NCBI RefSeq assembly: GCF_002155975.1
Contig: NZ_MUMI01000047.1
Coordinates: forward strand, 1-38,222
Length of the DNA: 38,222 bases
Origin: Amycolatopsis kentuckyensis
Lineage (GTDB): Bacteria > Actinomycetota > Actinomycetes > Mycobacteriales > Pseudonocardiaceae
Direction: 5' to 3'
The notes beneath the pieces are model-generated. The model saw nothing but the letters and a program-made list of their open reading frames with translations. It ran no database searches and was not told where the DNA came from. Below, piece after piece: positions 6,111-13,992 of the stretch (within the stretch, counting starts at the first letter, position 1; each line of letters begins with the position of its first letter). Both the position numbers and the translations under genes were made by a program.

Positions 6111-7505
6111 TCAGAAGTGGTCGGGCGTGTCGATCCGGCTCCGCACCAGGGCGCCGGAAGCGGTCAGCCGGCCGCTGCCGTAGTCGCTGCCCGCACAGGT
6201 GCCCGGGCGCAGCGCGGCGCTGCTTTCGTCGGCGTCGGAGTACGTCCAGTTCGCGTAGCTGATCTGCAGCTGGTCGAGCAGGTCGAGCCAGGCCGTGGTG
6301 CTCGCCTGGTCGAGCGTGCCGCCGCCGGTGGCGGTCACCGTGCCGAACTCCGTGACGAACAGCGGCAGCCTCGCGGCCGCCCGGCTCACCGTGGAGCGGT
6401 AGTTGTCCTTGTGGCTGGCGGCGTAGAAGTGGAACGTGTACATGATGTTCGTGGCGTTGACGGGGTTGTTGAGGATCTCGGTTTCGCTGGAGCCGTCGGA
6501 AACGCCGAGCGACGACCACCCGCGGGTGCCGACGATCACGACGGCGTCCGGGTCGGCGGCGCGGATCACCGGGATGACCTGCTCGGCGTAGCTCTTGATG
6601 GCGCCCCAGCTGACACCGTTGGGTTCGTTGGCGATCTCGTAGATCACGTTCTTCCGGGCCGCGTTGCGCGCGGCCACCGCCGCGAAGAACGTCTTGGCGC
6701 GGTCGAGGTTGTAGTTCGGGTCGCCCGGGGTGAGGGTGTGGAAGTCGATGATCGCGTACATGCCGCGTTCCTCGGCCTCGCCGACGAGGCTGTTGACCCG
6801 GTCGGTGAACCAGGCGGGGTTGGTCTCGTAGCCCTTTTCCTGGACGTACATGGCGATGCGGAGCAGGTCGGCGTGCCAGTCGTTCGCCAGGGCGTTCAGG
6901 GAGGCGTCGTTGTAGCAGGAGTCGAACCACTGGAGGCCGTGCGTGCTCATGCCGCGCAGCTGGATCGCCCGGTTCGCCTCGTTGCACAGGTGGACGCCGC
7001 AGACGTGCAGCTGCCCGTTCGCGGCGAGCGGCGTGCCGCCGGGGGAGGGCGTGGTGGTGGTCGTGGGTGTGGTCGGCGTGGTGGTGGGTGTCGTCGACCC
7101 CGTACAGGTGACGCCGTTCAGGGTGAAGGACGTCGGGATCGGGTTGGCGCCGGTCGTGGTGCCGGTGAAGCCGAGATCGGTGGCGGCACCCGTCGCGAGG
7201 GTCCGGTTCCAGTCGGCGTTGGCCGCGGTCGCGGTCGCGCCGGACTGCGACCAGGTGGCGTTCCAGCCCTGGGCGACCTTCTGCCCGGCGTCGGGGAAGC
7301 GGAACTCGAGCGACCAGCCGGTGATGGCGTCGCCCAGATTGGTGACCTTGACGCCGGCCTGGAACCCGCCCTGCCACTGGTTGGTGACGGTGTAGTCGAC
7401 CCGGCAGCCCTGCGCGGCGGCCGAGGCCTGGGGGATGGCCAGTACGGCGGTGCAGCCGAGAACCGTCGCGCCGGCGGCCGCCAGCGCAGCGATGGAGCGC
7501 TTCAT
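6111..7505 (-). CDS. Secreted endoglucanase, CBM2-GH5
   Basis: This 464-aa protein has a signal peptide (1 to about 30), an N-terminal family-2 cellulose-binding module (about 34-134, with NQWQGGFQAGVKVTN and GWNATWSQSG), a Thr/Pro linker (about 136-157) and a GH5-type catalytic domain (about 160-464). The catalytic residues are visible: the acid/base Glu in NEP (E294) and the nucleophile Glu in TEFG (E386), plus the conserved DFHTL (H256). It should cut internal beta-1,4-glucan bonds of cellulose outside the cell. The ATG at 7505 follows AAAGGGAG. A perfect CebR box lies 41 bp upstream, and an intrinsic terminator follows the gene, so it is a single-gene unit. Together with the expansin-like gene it forms a small cellulose regulon. 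Confidence 0.93.
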   Translation of the reverse strand: MKRSIAALAAAGATVLGCTAVLAIPQASAAAQGCRVDYTVTNQWQGGFQAGVKVTNLGDAITGWSLEFRFPDAGQKVAQGWNATWSQSGATATAANADWNRTLATGAATDLGFTGTTTGANPIPTSFTLNGVTCTGSTTPTTTPTTPTTTTTPSPGGTPLAANGQLHVCGVHLCNEANRAIQLRGMSTHGLQWFDSCYNDASLNALANDWHADLLRIAMYVQEKGYETNPAWFTDRVNSLVGEAEERGMYAIIDFHTLTPGDPNYNLDRAKTFFAAVAARNAARKNVIYEIANEPNGVSWGAIKSYAEQVIPVIRAADPDAVVIVGTRGWSSLGVSDGSSETEILNNPVNATNIMYTFHFYAASHKDNYRSTVSRAAARLPLFVTEFGTVTATGGGTLDQASTTAWLDLLDQLQISYANWTYSDADESSAALRPGTCAGSDYGSGRLTASGALVRSRIDTPDHF

Positions 7506-7545
7506 TGAACTCCCTTTGCTCCGGTGTTCGAGTGTTTCGACGGAC

Positions 7546-7559
7546 TGGGAGCGCTCCCA
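7546..7559. promoter_or_regulatory. CebR box upstream of GH5 gene
   Basis: TGGGAGCGCTCCCA is an exact match to the 14-bp CebR operator known from Streptomyces cellulose-utilisation genes. It is 41 bp upstream of the endoglucanase ATG. The divergent SDR gene starts 139 bp away, so an effect on it is possible but less likely. No cebR gene is in the window. Confidence 0.85.
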
Positions 7560-7697
7560 GGAATGAGAACATCCGGCGCGGGCCGTCGTCAAGAGGCCCG
7601 GCCCTGATGCCCTGCGGGTATCACTGGCGCCGGAAGAGGTCTTGGACGGCGCCCGCCGGCCGGAGGGAGAGTGACGGAGTATTCGAAAGGAGCAGGC

Positions 7698-8558
7698 ATG
7701 AAGGTCTTTCTGACCGGCGGATCCGGCTACATCGGCCGGGCCACGATCGCGGAGCTGGCGCGGGCGGGCCACACCGTCGAGGCACTGGCCCGCACGGACC
7801 GAGCGGAGGCGGCCGTCGTGGCGGCCGGGGCGAAGGCCGTCCGCGGCGGTCTCGCCGATCTCGGCGTCCTCGCGGATGCCGCCGGCCGGGCGGAGGCGGT
7901 GATCCACCTGGCGCAGGCGACCTCGGGGGAGGAGGACCTCGCCGCGGCCACGGCGTTGAGCGGAGGCGGGCCGTACGTGCACACGGGCGGCACGTGGGTG
8001 TACGGCGACACCGGCGGGGTGCGGGACGAGACGGCGCCGTGGAACCCCCCGGCGGTGGTGGCCTGGCGCAAGCCGGTGGAGGAGGCGGTGCTGGCACGGG
8101 CGGCGCACCCGGTGATCGTGCAGCCGGGATTGCTGTACGGCGGCGAAAACCGCCTGATCGACGCGTTCTTCGTCCAGCCGGGCAGGAGAAGCGGAGCGAT
8201 CCCGTACATCGGCGACGGCGCAAACCACTGGGCGCTGATCCACGTCGACGACCTCGCCCGGTTGTACGTGGCGGCGCTGGCGGCCGAGCCGGGATCGGTC
8301 TACGTGGGGGTCGGCGGGGTGAACCCGGCGGCGAGGCAGGTGGCCGAGGCGTGCGCGCATGCCGCGGGGCTGGAGGGGAAGACGGTGTCGATCACCCTGG
8401 AACAGGCGCGGGCCACGATGGGGCCGATCGCGGACGCGTTCGCGCTCGACCAGGAGTTCAGCCCGGCCAAGGCGCGGCGGGAGCTGGGGTGGGAGCCGGA
8501 GTACCTGGATCCGCTGCGGGTGCTCGGCTCTCGGGCTCCCCTGGGAGGGCCCGCTTGA
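7698..8558 (+). CDS. Atypical NAD(P)-dependent epimerase/dehydratase-like SDR
   Basis: This 286-aa extended SDR has an N-terminal Rossmann fold, with the dinucleotide motif TGGSGYIG at residues 7-14, and later VIHLAQAT and HVDDLARLYVAAL segments usual for this group. The active-site YxxxK is not intact: where Tyr and Lys are expected the sequence reads VVAWRKPVEE, with Lys but no Tyr four residues before it. It is therefore an atypical SDR that may act as a reductase of changed mechanism or a nucleotide-binding sensor. The ATG at 7698 follows AAAGGAG; an in-frame ATG at 7671 lacks an RBS. It is divergent from the endoglucanase and convergent with the DUF4132 gene, with no operon partners. It is likely cytoplasmic. 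Confidence 0.85.
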   Translation: MKVFLTGGSGYIGRATIAELARAGHTVEALARTDRAEAAVVAAGAKAVRGGLADLGVLADAAGRAEAVIHLAQATSGEEDLAAATALSGGGPYVHTGGTWVYGDTGGVRDETAPWNPPAVVAWRKPVEEAVLARAAHPVIVQPGLLYGGENRLIDAFFVQPGRRSGAIPYIGDGANHWALIHVDDLARLYVAALAAEPGSVYVGVGGVNPAARQVAEACAHAAGLEGKTVSITLEQARATMGPIADAFALDQEFSPAKARRELGWEPEYLDPLRVLGSRAPLGGPA

Positions 8559-8580
8559 GCCAGCAGGCGGCTTCGACGGC

Positions 8581-8900
8581 GGTCTCGGCTCGGCTCGCCT
8601 GGCTCGGCTCGCCTGGCTCGGTTCGCCGGGCCTGACCGGCTCGCCCGGCTCGGCTCGGCTCGCCTGACCGGCTCGCGCGGCTTGCCGGGCCTGATCGGCC
8701 GGCTCGGTTCGGCTCGCCCGGACCCGCCGTCGGGGCTGATCGGCCCGCTCGGCTCGCCTGGCCCGGCGGTCGGGCCTGACCGGCCCGCTCGGCTCGCGCG
8801 GCTCGGCTCGCCCGGCTTGCCGGGCCTGGTCGGTCCGCTCGCCTGGCCCGGCTCGGCCCGTCCGGCTTGGTCGGCCCGGCCCGCCCGGCTCGTCCGGCCA
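8581..8900. repeat. A-poor degenerate tandem repeat, intergenic
   Basis: This stretch between two convergent genes is built from G, C and T on the plus strand with very few A. Words such as GGCTCGCC, CCGGCTCGG and GGGCCTGAYCGGCC recur. The GGGCCTGA/GGGGCTGA word appears near 8628, 8687, 8733, 8772 and 8822, giving units of about 39-59 bp. All six frames are open for long distances only because stops are rare in such sequence, and I find no convincing gene. It lies within the only gene-free gap above 300 bp (8559-8966). It may act as a convergent termination zone; the function is unknown. Confidence 0.75.
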
Positions 8901-8966
8901 TTTGGGGGCGAAAGCGTTACACCGCAACCTCCTTCGGATGCGGGCCGACCCTGGTCGGTGGCGCGC

Positions 8967-11900
8967 TCATTGGGTCAGGTCGGTCAGCTCGGCCAGGAGT
9001 TCCGAGGCCGTCACCGGGTCCAGTTCGCCGAATGCTCTTGTTCCTTGGGGGCTCCAGGCTCCCTCTCCCTTCTCGTCCAGCCAGATGTCCGTGAGCTTCT
9101 GCTCGGGTTCCTCGGCCGGCAGCCCGACCAGGATGCCCGGGTCGAGGTTCACCACCACCGCTCCGCCGCCGGGGGTGGGGCGGAGCAGCCAGCCCTCCAG
9201 GCCGTTGTCCAGGACTGGGCCTCGGTGCCAGCCTCTCTTCGTCAGGCCCAGGAGCTTGCCCGTCGGGACCGTGCGGTTCTCGAACCTCTTCAGTCTCTGC
9301 GCCGATCGCTCCGCTTCCTCCAGGTGCGCCGACGGGCGGCCCAGCTGGGGGAACGGCTGGAGGATCTCGTAGTCCGCGAACAGCGCCGACCAGGCCGGCA
9401 GCTCGTCGGCGAACTGCAGGGGGTGGGCCACCCCTACCTCGGCCGTCTCCGGGAGGAGGTACTGCTCGTCGTGGACGTCGGCGTACGTGCCGTCCTCCGC
9501 GCAGCGGAACGTTCGGCCCGCCGTGGTGCGCCAGACCAGGCGGCGGACCACGTGGACCAGCAGTGGGTGGCCGGCCAGCAGCTCGGTGAACTCCGCCGCC
9601 GGCCAGCGGCGGCCCAGGACCATCGCCGACTCCAGGCGGGGGATCTGCTCCGCCGCGACCGCGCGGACGTCCTTCTTCAGCGCCGTGAAGCGTTTGTACT
9701 CCGCTGCCGCGAGTTCGGTGTCGTCCTTGGCGCCGGGTTTCGGCAGTGCTTTGCGGGGTTTGCCGTCCGGGTCGGTGACGTACGGTTTGAGCTGCTCGTC
9801 GAAGCCGACCACGAACCGGCGGGGGCCGTAGTCGATCACCGCTGTGGCTGCCTCGTCGAGGCCGAGTGTCGGCACCAGGCGGTCGGCCAGTTGCTCGGCC
9901 GACAAGCCGAGCCCTTCGGCGACGGCGGCGATCTTCTCCTGGGCCCGGAGCTTGAGCGCCTTGAACTTCACCTTCTGTGCGATGGAATTCAGGTGCAGCA
10001 ACGCAAAGTCCGTGCCGATGCCCGCCAGGACGTCGAGAGCGGCCGTCGCCCGGGCGTGCCCGCCTTCGCCCGGCCACGCGCGGATCAGCGGGCTCAGCTC
10101 CCGCACCACGGTGTCGTCGCCGAGGAGGCCCAGTGCGGTGAGCACCCAGCTGTCCTTGGCCGGGTAGTCCGCGGCCCGCCAGCGGCCGAACAGCGCCCAC
10201 GCGAACTCCGCCAGCGAAGCCTCGTCGCCGACCTCGCGCAGCTGCGCCAATCCCGGGTAGACCTCGTCGGGCTTCGACAGGGCGAGCAGCATGAGCACGT
10301 GCGGGATCACCCGGTCGGGCAGTGCCTGCTCGCCGCCGCGGACGCGGATCTGGGGCAGCACCGCCGGATCCGCCCACGCGCCGGGGACCGGCAGGCGCAC
10401 CGGCAGGACTTCCAGGGGGTCGGTGACGAGCAGTTCGGCGATGGCCCCGGCCGCTTCCGCGCCGTGGTGGGCGGCCGCTGCGGACACCGCCGCTTCGTGC
10501 CCGCTCTTCGCCAGCACACGCAGCGCCGCCTCGGCGGTGCGCCTGTTCGTACCGACCGGCCCGAGGGCCACCGGGACCAGGAACCTCGTGGCGTCGGCGA
10601 GGTGCCGGCCGAGCCAGGCCAGCGCGACCTCCCGGGCTTTCTTCAGCCGGACCAGCCAGTCCGCCATGAGCAGGGCGATCTCCGGGCTCACGTACGGCAG
10701 CAGCACTTCGCCGCGCTGCCCCGGGTTCGCCGCCGCCATCGCCAGCAGTGGCCGGTAGGCGAGCAGCCCGTACCGGCTCGCCAGGACGCGGCCCCAGATT
10801 TCCCCGTCCCCCGCCTCGGCCGGGCGCCACGCCGCCAGCCGCTCGCGCACCCAGGCCTCGGGGGCCTGGACGAACAGGGTCGACGCGTCCGACCGGTACA
10901 GCTTCCCGGCGTCGTACTGTTCGGCCGCGCGCTGCCAGCCGCCGTACAGGCCCCGGTGCAGCCGCGTGTGCCACGCCGCCCACTCGGCCTGTTCTCCCTC
11001 CGCCCACGCCAGTTTCGGCTCGGCCGGGACGCTCAGTCCACTGAGGACAGTGGGCTCCCGCCGGGGGTGGTTCGAAGCCCACGGCGGGTCCGCGAGCACC
11101 GGCGGTAGCGCCTCCTCGGCCACGGCCGGCAGCCGCTCTTCGCCCGCCAGGGCGCGTTCGACCAGCGCGCGCTCTTCGCCTTCGAGGTGGGGGAGCACCT
11201 CGGCCGCAAGCTTCGGGTGGGCCGCGACGTGGCCGCGCAACAGGAAACCCGCTTCCTCGGCGTAACCCGCTCGGGCGGTGGCGCCCCGCGCCAGCAGCCG
11301 GACCGCGCGCTCCGGGGTGCGGGCCATCGCGGCGGTGACGAACGGGTGCACGTGTTTCTGCCCGAGCCGCGCCACGAGCAGCTCGAACGGTTCGTCGCCG
11401 GGCAGGTCGGCCAGCAGGGACAGCAGGAGCTTGCGGGAGTCGCCGCCGCCGGGATCGGCGTCGGTGGCGCGGGCGAACGCGGGCGCCGCAGCGGCCCCCA
11501 TCGCGTCGAGCAGCGTGCAGCGGACCTCTTCGTGCCGCAGGCACCACTGGAGTACCGCGATCGGCACCGCTTCGAGCTGGTCCGGCGTGGACAGTGCCTG
11601 CAGCACCGACAGCCAGTCGAAGGCGTAATCCGGGAGTGGCCGCGCTTCCGCCACCAGTTCGCCGGCCCAGTCTTCGCGCGTGGGGACCAGGTAGGAGGCC
11701 ACTACCTTGCCGGCCGGATCGGCCCGGCACGCGGCCAGCGCCGTCGTCGCCGCCTCGTAGCCCGCGTCGCCGGTGGCCGCGAGGAGCGCGCGCAGCCGCC
11801 GGAACAGCGGGTGGTCTCCGGGACGGAAGTACCGGCACGAAGGCGTCCACCGTTGCAGCAGCGCGGTTCCGTCGTGGTAGTGGTCGGCGTGGACGACCTG

Positions 11901-12251
11901 GGTCATGGCGGCCGCGGCCCGGACCGCGAATGCGGGCCCCCGCGCCCACCACGCGTCGGCGATCCGCCACAGCTCCTGCTGCCCGCCGGATTTCCGGCGC
12001 AGGCCGCTCCGCAGCAGCTCCGCCAGGACGGCCGCGCCCAGCACGTCCTCATCGCCCGCCCGCGCGGCGGTGACCAGTTCCGGGTCGCTCTGCGGATTCC
12101 CCAGCGCGGCCGTCGCCAAGTCCCCGGCCACCGCGGCCCGCCACCAGGCGACCGCGTCCGCCGCCGGTTCGGCGTCCGGCGGGAACCACCCGCCGCGCCG
12201 CACGTGGACGTGCGGTCTCCAGCCGGGATCCGGGACGAAGGTCTCGCTCAC
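8967..12251 (-). CDS. DUF4132 domain-containing large protein
   Basis: This 1094-aa protein has a long alpha-helical, HEAT-like front part and a C-terminal region matching the DUF4132 (MolR-like) family. The latter includes AATAVIDYGPRRFVVGFDEQLKPYVTD, MVLGRRWPAAEFTELLAGHPLLVHVVRRLVW and FENRTVPTGKLLGLTKRGWHRG. There is no signal peptide or membrane segment, and I see no WGR domain, which some relatives carry. The family's biochemical role is not established; early MolR annotations as molybdate regulators are doubtful. The GTG at 12251 follows a G-rich stretch that could serve as a weak RBS; the open frame beyond it overlaps the divergent gene. It is divergent from a large unknown protein 106 bp away, which may be functionally linked. 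It is likely cytoplasmic. Confidence 0.85.
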   Translation of the reverse strand: MSETFVPDPGWRPHVHVRRGGWFPPDAEPAADAVAWWRAAVAGDLATAALGNPQSDPELVTAARAGDEDVLGAAVLAELLRSGLRRKSGGQQELWRIADAWWARGPAFAVRAAAAMTQVVHADHYHDGTALLQRWTPSCRYFRPGDHPLFRRLRALLAATGDAGYEAATTALAACRADPAGKVVASYLVPTREDWAGELVAEARPLPDYAFDWLSVLQALSTPDQLEAVPIAVLQWCLRHEEVRCTLLDAMGAAAAPAFARATDADPGGGDSRKLLLSLLADLPGDEPFELLVARLGQKHVHPFVTAAMARTPERAVRLLARGATARAGYAEEAGFLLRGHVAAHPKLAAEVLPHLEGEERALVERALAGEERLPAVAEEALPPVLADPPWASNHPRREPTVLSGLSVPAEPKLAWAEGEQAEWAAWHTRLHRGLYGGWQRAAEQYDAGKLYRSDASTLFVQAPEAWVRERLAAWRPAEAGDGEIWGRVLASRYGLLAYRPLLAMAAANPGQRGEVLLPYVSPEIALLMADWLVRLKKAREVALAWLGRHLADATRFLVPVALGPVGTNRRTAEAALRVLAKSGHEAAVSAAAAHHGAEAAGAIAELLVTDPLEVLPVRLPVPGAWADPAVLPQIRVRGGEQALPDRVIPHVLMLLALSKPDEVYPGLAQLREVGDEASLAEFAWALFGRWRAADYPAKDSWVLTALGLLGDDTVVRELSPLIRAWPGEGGHARATAALDVLAGIGTDFALLHLNSIAQKVKFKALKLRAQEKIAAVAEGLGLSAEQLADRLVPTLGLDEAATAVIDYGPRRFVVGFDEQLKPYVTDPDGKPRKALPKPGAKDDTELAAAEYKRFTALKKDVRAVAAEQIPRLESAMVLGRRWPAAEFTELLAGHPLLVHVVRRLVWRTTAGRTFRCAEDGTYADVHDEQYLLPETAEVGVAHPLQFADELPAWSALFADYEILQPFPQLGRPSAHLEEAERSAQRLKRFENRTVPTGKLLGLTKRGWHRGPVLDNGLEGWLLRPTPGGGAVVVNLDPGILVGLPAEEPEQKLTDIWLDEKGEGAWSPQGTRAFGELDPVTASELLAELTDLTQ

Positions 12252-12357
12252 TGCTGCCCCCCAAAGTCGGTCGATGCTGGGCCGAAGGCTACGGGAGGGG
12301 TCCGACAATTTCCGGAGATCCGCAGCTGGAGCCGCGATTTCTGGCACAGTGGGGCGC

Positions 12358-13992
12358 ATGGGGGAGAACCTTGCCGCCGCCGTGGCCGCCGTCGTGCCGG
12401 CCGTCCGCGCCGTGATCCCGCCCGCGCCCGCCGCGGCGCTGGGCCGGCTGCGATCGGAGCCGCATCGCCGGTCGTTCCCGGACAGCCCCGAGCACGACGT
12501 GCTGAAGTCGCTCAGAACCCTGCCGACGTGGGTGGTCGAGCGCGTGCACGGAGCGGTGGAGCTGCCGCTGGCATCGCTCGAGATCCCGGCGCCTCCCGTC
12601 ACGGCCGCGCTGAAGCCGCCGCCGGACGGCACGTTCGGCTTCCTCACCTCCGACAGCGAAGCGGAAGCCCTGCGGGAGACGCGGTTGCTGCACCAGCTCC
12701 GGCCCGGTCTCCTCGACTTGGCCGCGGTGTTGACCACCGGCTTGGCGGACGAAATCCCCCTCGAGGTCGAAGGTGACGAAGCGACGATCGCGGCCGGCCA
12801 CGGCGCGCACCACCTCGCGATCGCGCTGGTGACCACGACGATCGCCGCCCGCGAAGCCGGCAGCCCCGGAGTCGCGGGCATCGTCGGGACGGCGCTCGGC
12901 GTGACCGCGAACGTGCTGCGCGCGAAACCGATGCCTGCCGGGTACGAACGCGCGCTGCGGGACAAGGAACGCGCCGAGTACCGGCTGCCGCAGTCCGGGA
13001 GCACGTCCGTCGAGGTCCGCGACCACGTCTTCGCCTTGACCGAGGGCGGCCTCCCCGCCTTCGGGGACTTCGCGGACAACGGCCTCGCAGAGGTCACCGA
13101 CAGCGGCGTGGTCGTCCGCACCGGCACGGAGAACGGCGCGGTCCGGGTCGGCATCCGCGTGCTGGCCGAGCCGCCCGTCACGGCGGAAACCCTGGGCTGG
13201 GAAGAAGTCGTCGACCTCAGCTGGCGGGCGGCGCACGGCTCGGCCGGTGTGGGCGGGAGGGTGACGACGCCGCCGTGGCCCGGCGACTACCGCGTCCGCG
13301 TGCACGCGTACGGGCGCGACGATCCCGAAACCGAAGGCTACGACCTCTGGATCTGGGCGGCGCCGCCGGAGCCGCCGCGGGTGCACGCCCGCGCCGACCG
13401 CCTCGGCCACCGCCTGCGCGGCGAGCCCGAGCCGCCGGTGGTGGCCCGGCCCGAGGCGCAGTACCGCTGGATCGGCCGGTCCCGGCTGACGGTGGCGGCG
13501 ACGGTCACGGTGGTGACCGGCCTGCCGGCCGAGGAGGTCATCCGCGCGTTCGGCGCCGATCCGGCCCGGCCCGAGCCCCCGGAGGAGTGGCGCGAGGCGT
13601 ACGCGGACCCGTGGGTCGAGGTCCTGGACCTCGACGGCGTCGTCGTGGCGATCGAGGAAAACGGCTACTACGGCTCCCGCGCGCCCGTGCTCACCGCGGC
13701 GTCCCGCGCCGGCCGGGCGGCGAGCATGTTCTGGAACGTCAACGCGGTGACGCGCCTGTCCTTCGCCCGCGGCGGCGAAGTCCTCGCTTCGTTCGAGCCG
13801 GGCCTGAGCGAGCCGTCCCCGGACGCGGAGGTCATCGCCGCGCTGGCCGGCCTCGACCTGCAGGACTTCCGCGACCGCACCGAAAAGGGCCTGGTCGCGG
13901 TCGAGCGGTTCACCGGCCGGGGGCTGTACCCCGAAGACCTGGAGGACCTCGACCGGCTCGGCGTGGCGTACCGGATCAGCGACCCCGGTTGA
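12358..13992 (+). CDS. Three-module protein with C-terminal DUF6461-like domain
   Basis: This 544-aa protein has no signal peptide. Its first about 215 residues are an unrecognised helical region; the segment AGHGAHHLAIALVTTTIAAREAG may be a buried helix. Residues about 219-345 look like a separate beta-rich module (VEVRDHVFALTEGG to YDLWIWAAPPEP). Residues about 365-530 resemble DUF6461, an actinobacterial domain of unknown function, with YRWIGRSRLTVAATVTVVTGLP, WVEVLDLDGVVVAIEENGYYGS and MFWNVNAVTRLSFARGGEVLASFEPG. The ATG at 12358 has only a weak G-rich RBS. It is divergent from the DUF4132 gene and overlaps the convergent peptidase gene by 17 bp. I cannot assign a function. The domain split is my reading of the sequence. 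Confidence 0.75.
   Translation: MGENLAAAVAAVVPAVRAVIPPAPAAALGRLRSEPHRRSFPDSPEHDVLKSLRTLPTWVVERVHGAVELPLASLEIPAPPVTAALKPPPDGTFGFLTSDSEAEALRETRLLHQLRPGLLDLAAVLTTGLADEIPLEVEGDEATIAAGHGAHHLAIALVTTTIAAREAGSPGVAGIVGTALGVTANVLRAKPMPAGYERALRDKERAEYRLPQSGSTSVEVRDHVFALTEGGLPAFGDFADNGLAEVTDSGVVVRTGTENGAVRVGIRVLAEPPVTAETLGWEEVVDLSWRAAHGSAGVGGRVTTPPWPGDYRVRVHAYGRDDPETEGYDLWIWAAPPEPPRVHARADRLGHRLRGEPEPPVVARPEAQYRWIGRSRLTVAATVTVVTGLPAEEVIRAFGADPARPEPPEEWREAYADPWVEVLDLDGVVVAIEENGYYGSRAPVLTAASRAGRAASMFWNVNAVTRLSFARGGEVLASFEPGLSEPSPDAEVIAALAGLDLQDFRDRTEKGLVAVERFTGRGLYPEDLEDLDRLGVAYRISDPG

Noticed and set aside
5644..7572. 803-aa frame joining AHSA1 protein to upstream sequence
   Set aside because: The upstream part is antisense or shifted GH5 sequence; the real start overlaps the ArsR stop as ATGA.
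8581..8900. CRISPR array
   Set aside because: Units vary in length and sequence, repeats and spacers cannot be separated, and no cas gene is nearby.
7506..8927. Long N-terminal extension of the endoglucanase frame through the repeat region
   Set aside because: It lacks an RBS, runs through the promoter and CebR box, and is low-complexity; the ATG at 7505 starts a normal signal peptide.
8917..11970. 1017-aa minus-strand open frame
   Set aside because: It is a shifted frame of the DUF4132 gene, rich in Arg, Gly and Pro, with no recognisable domain.
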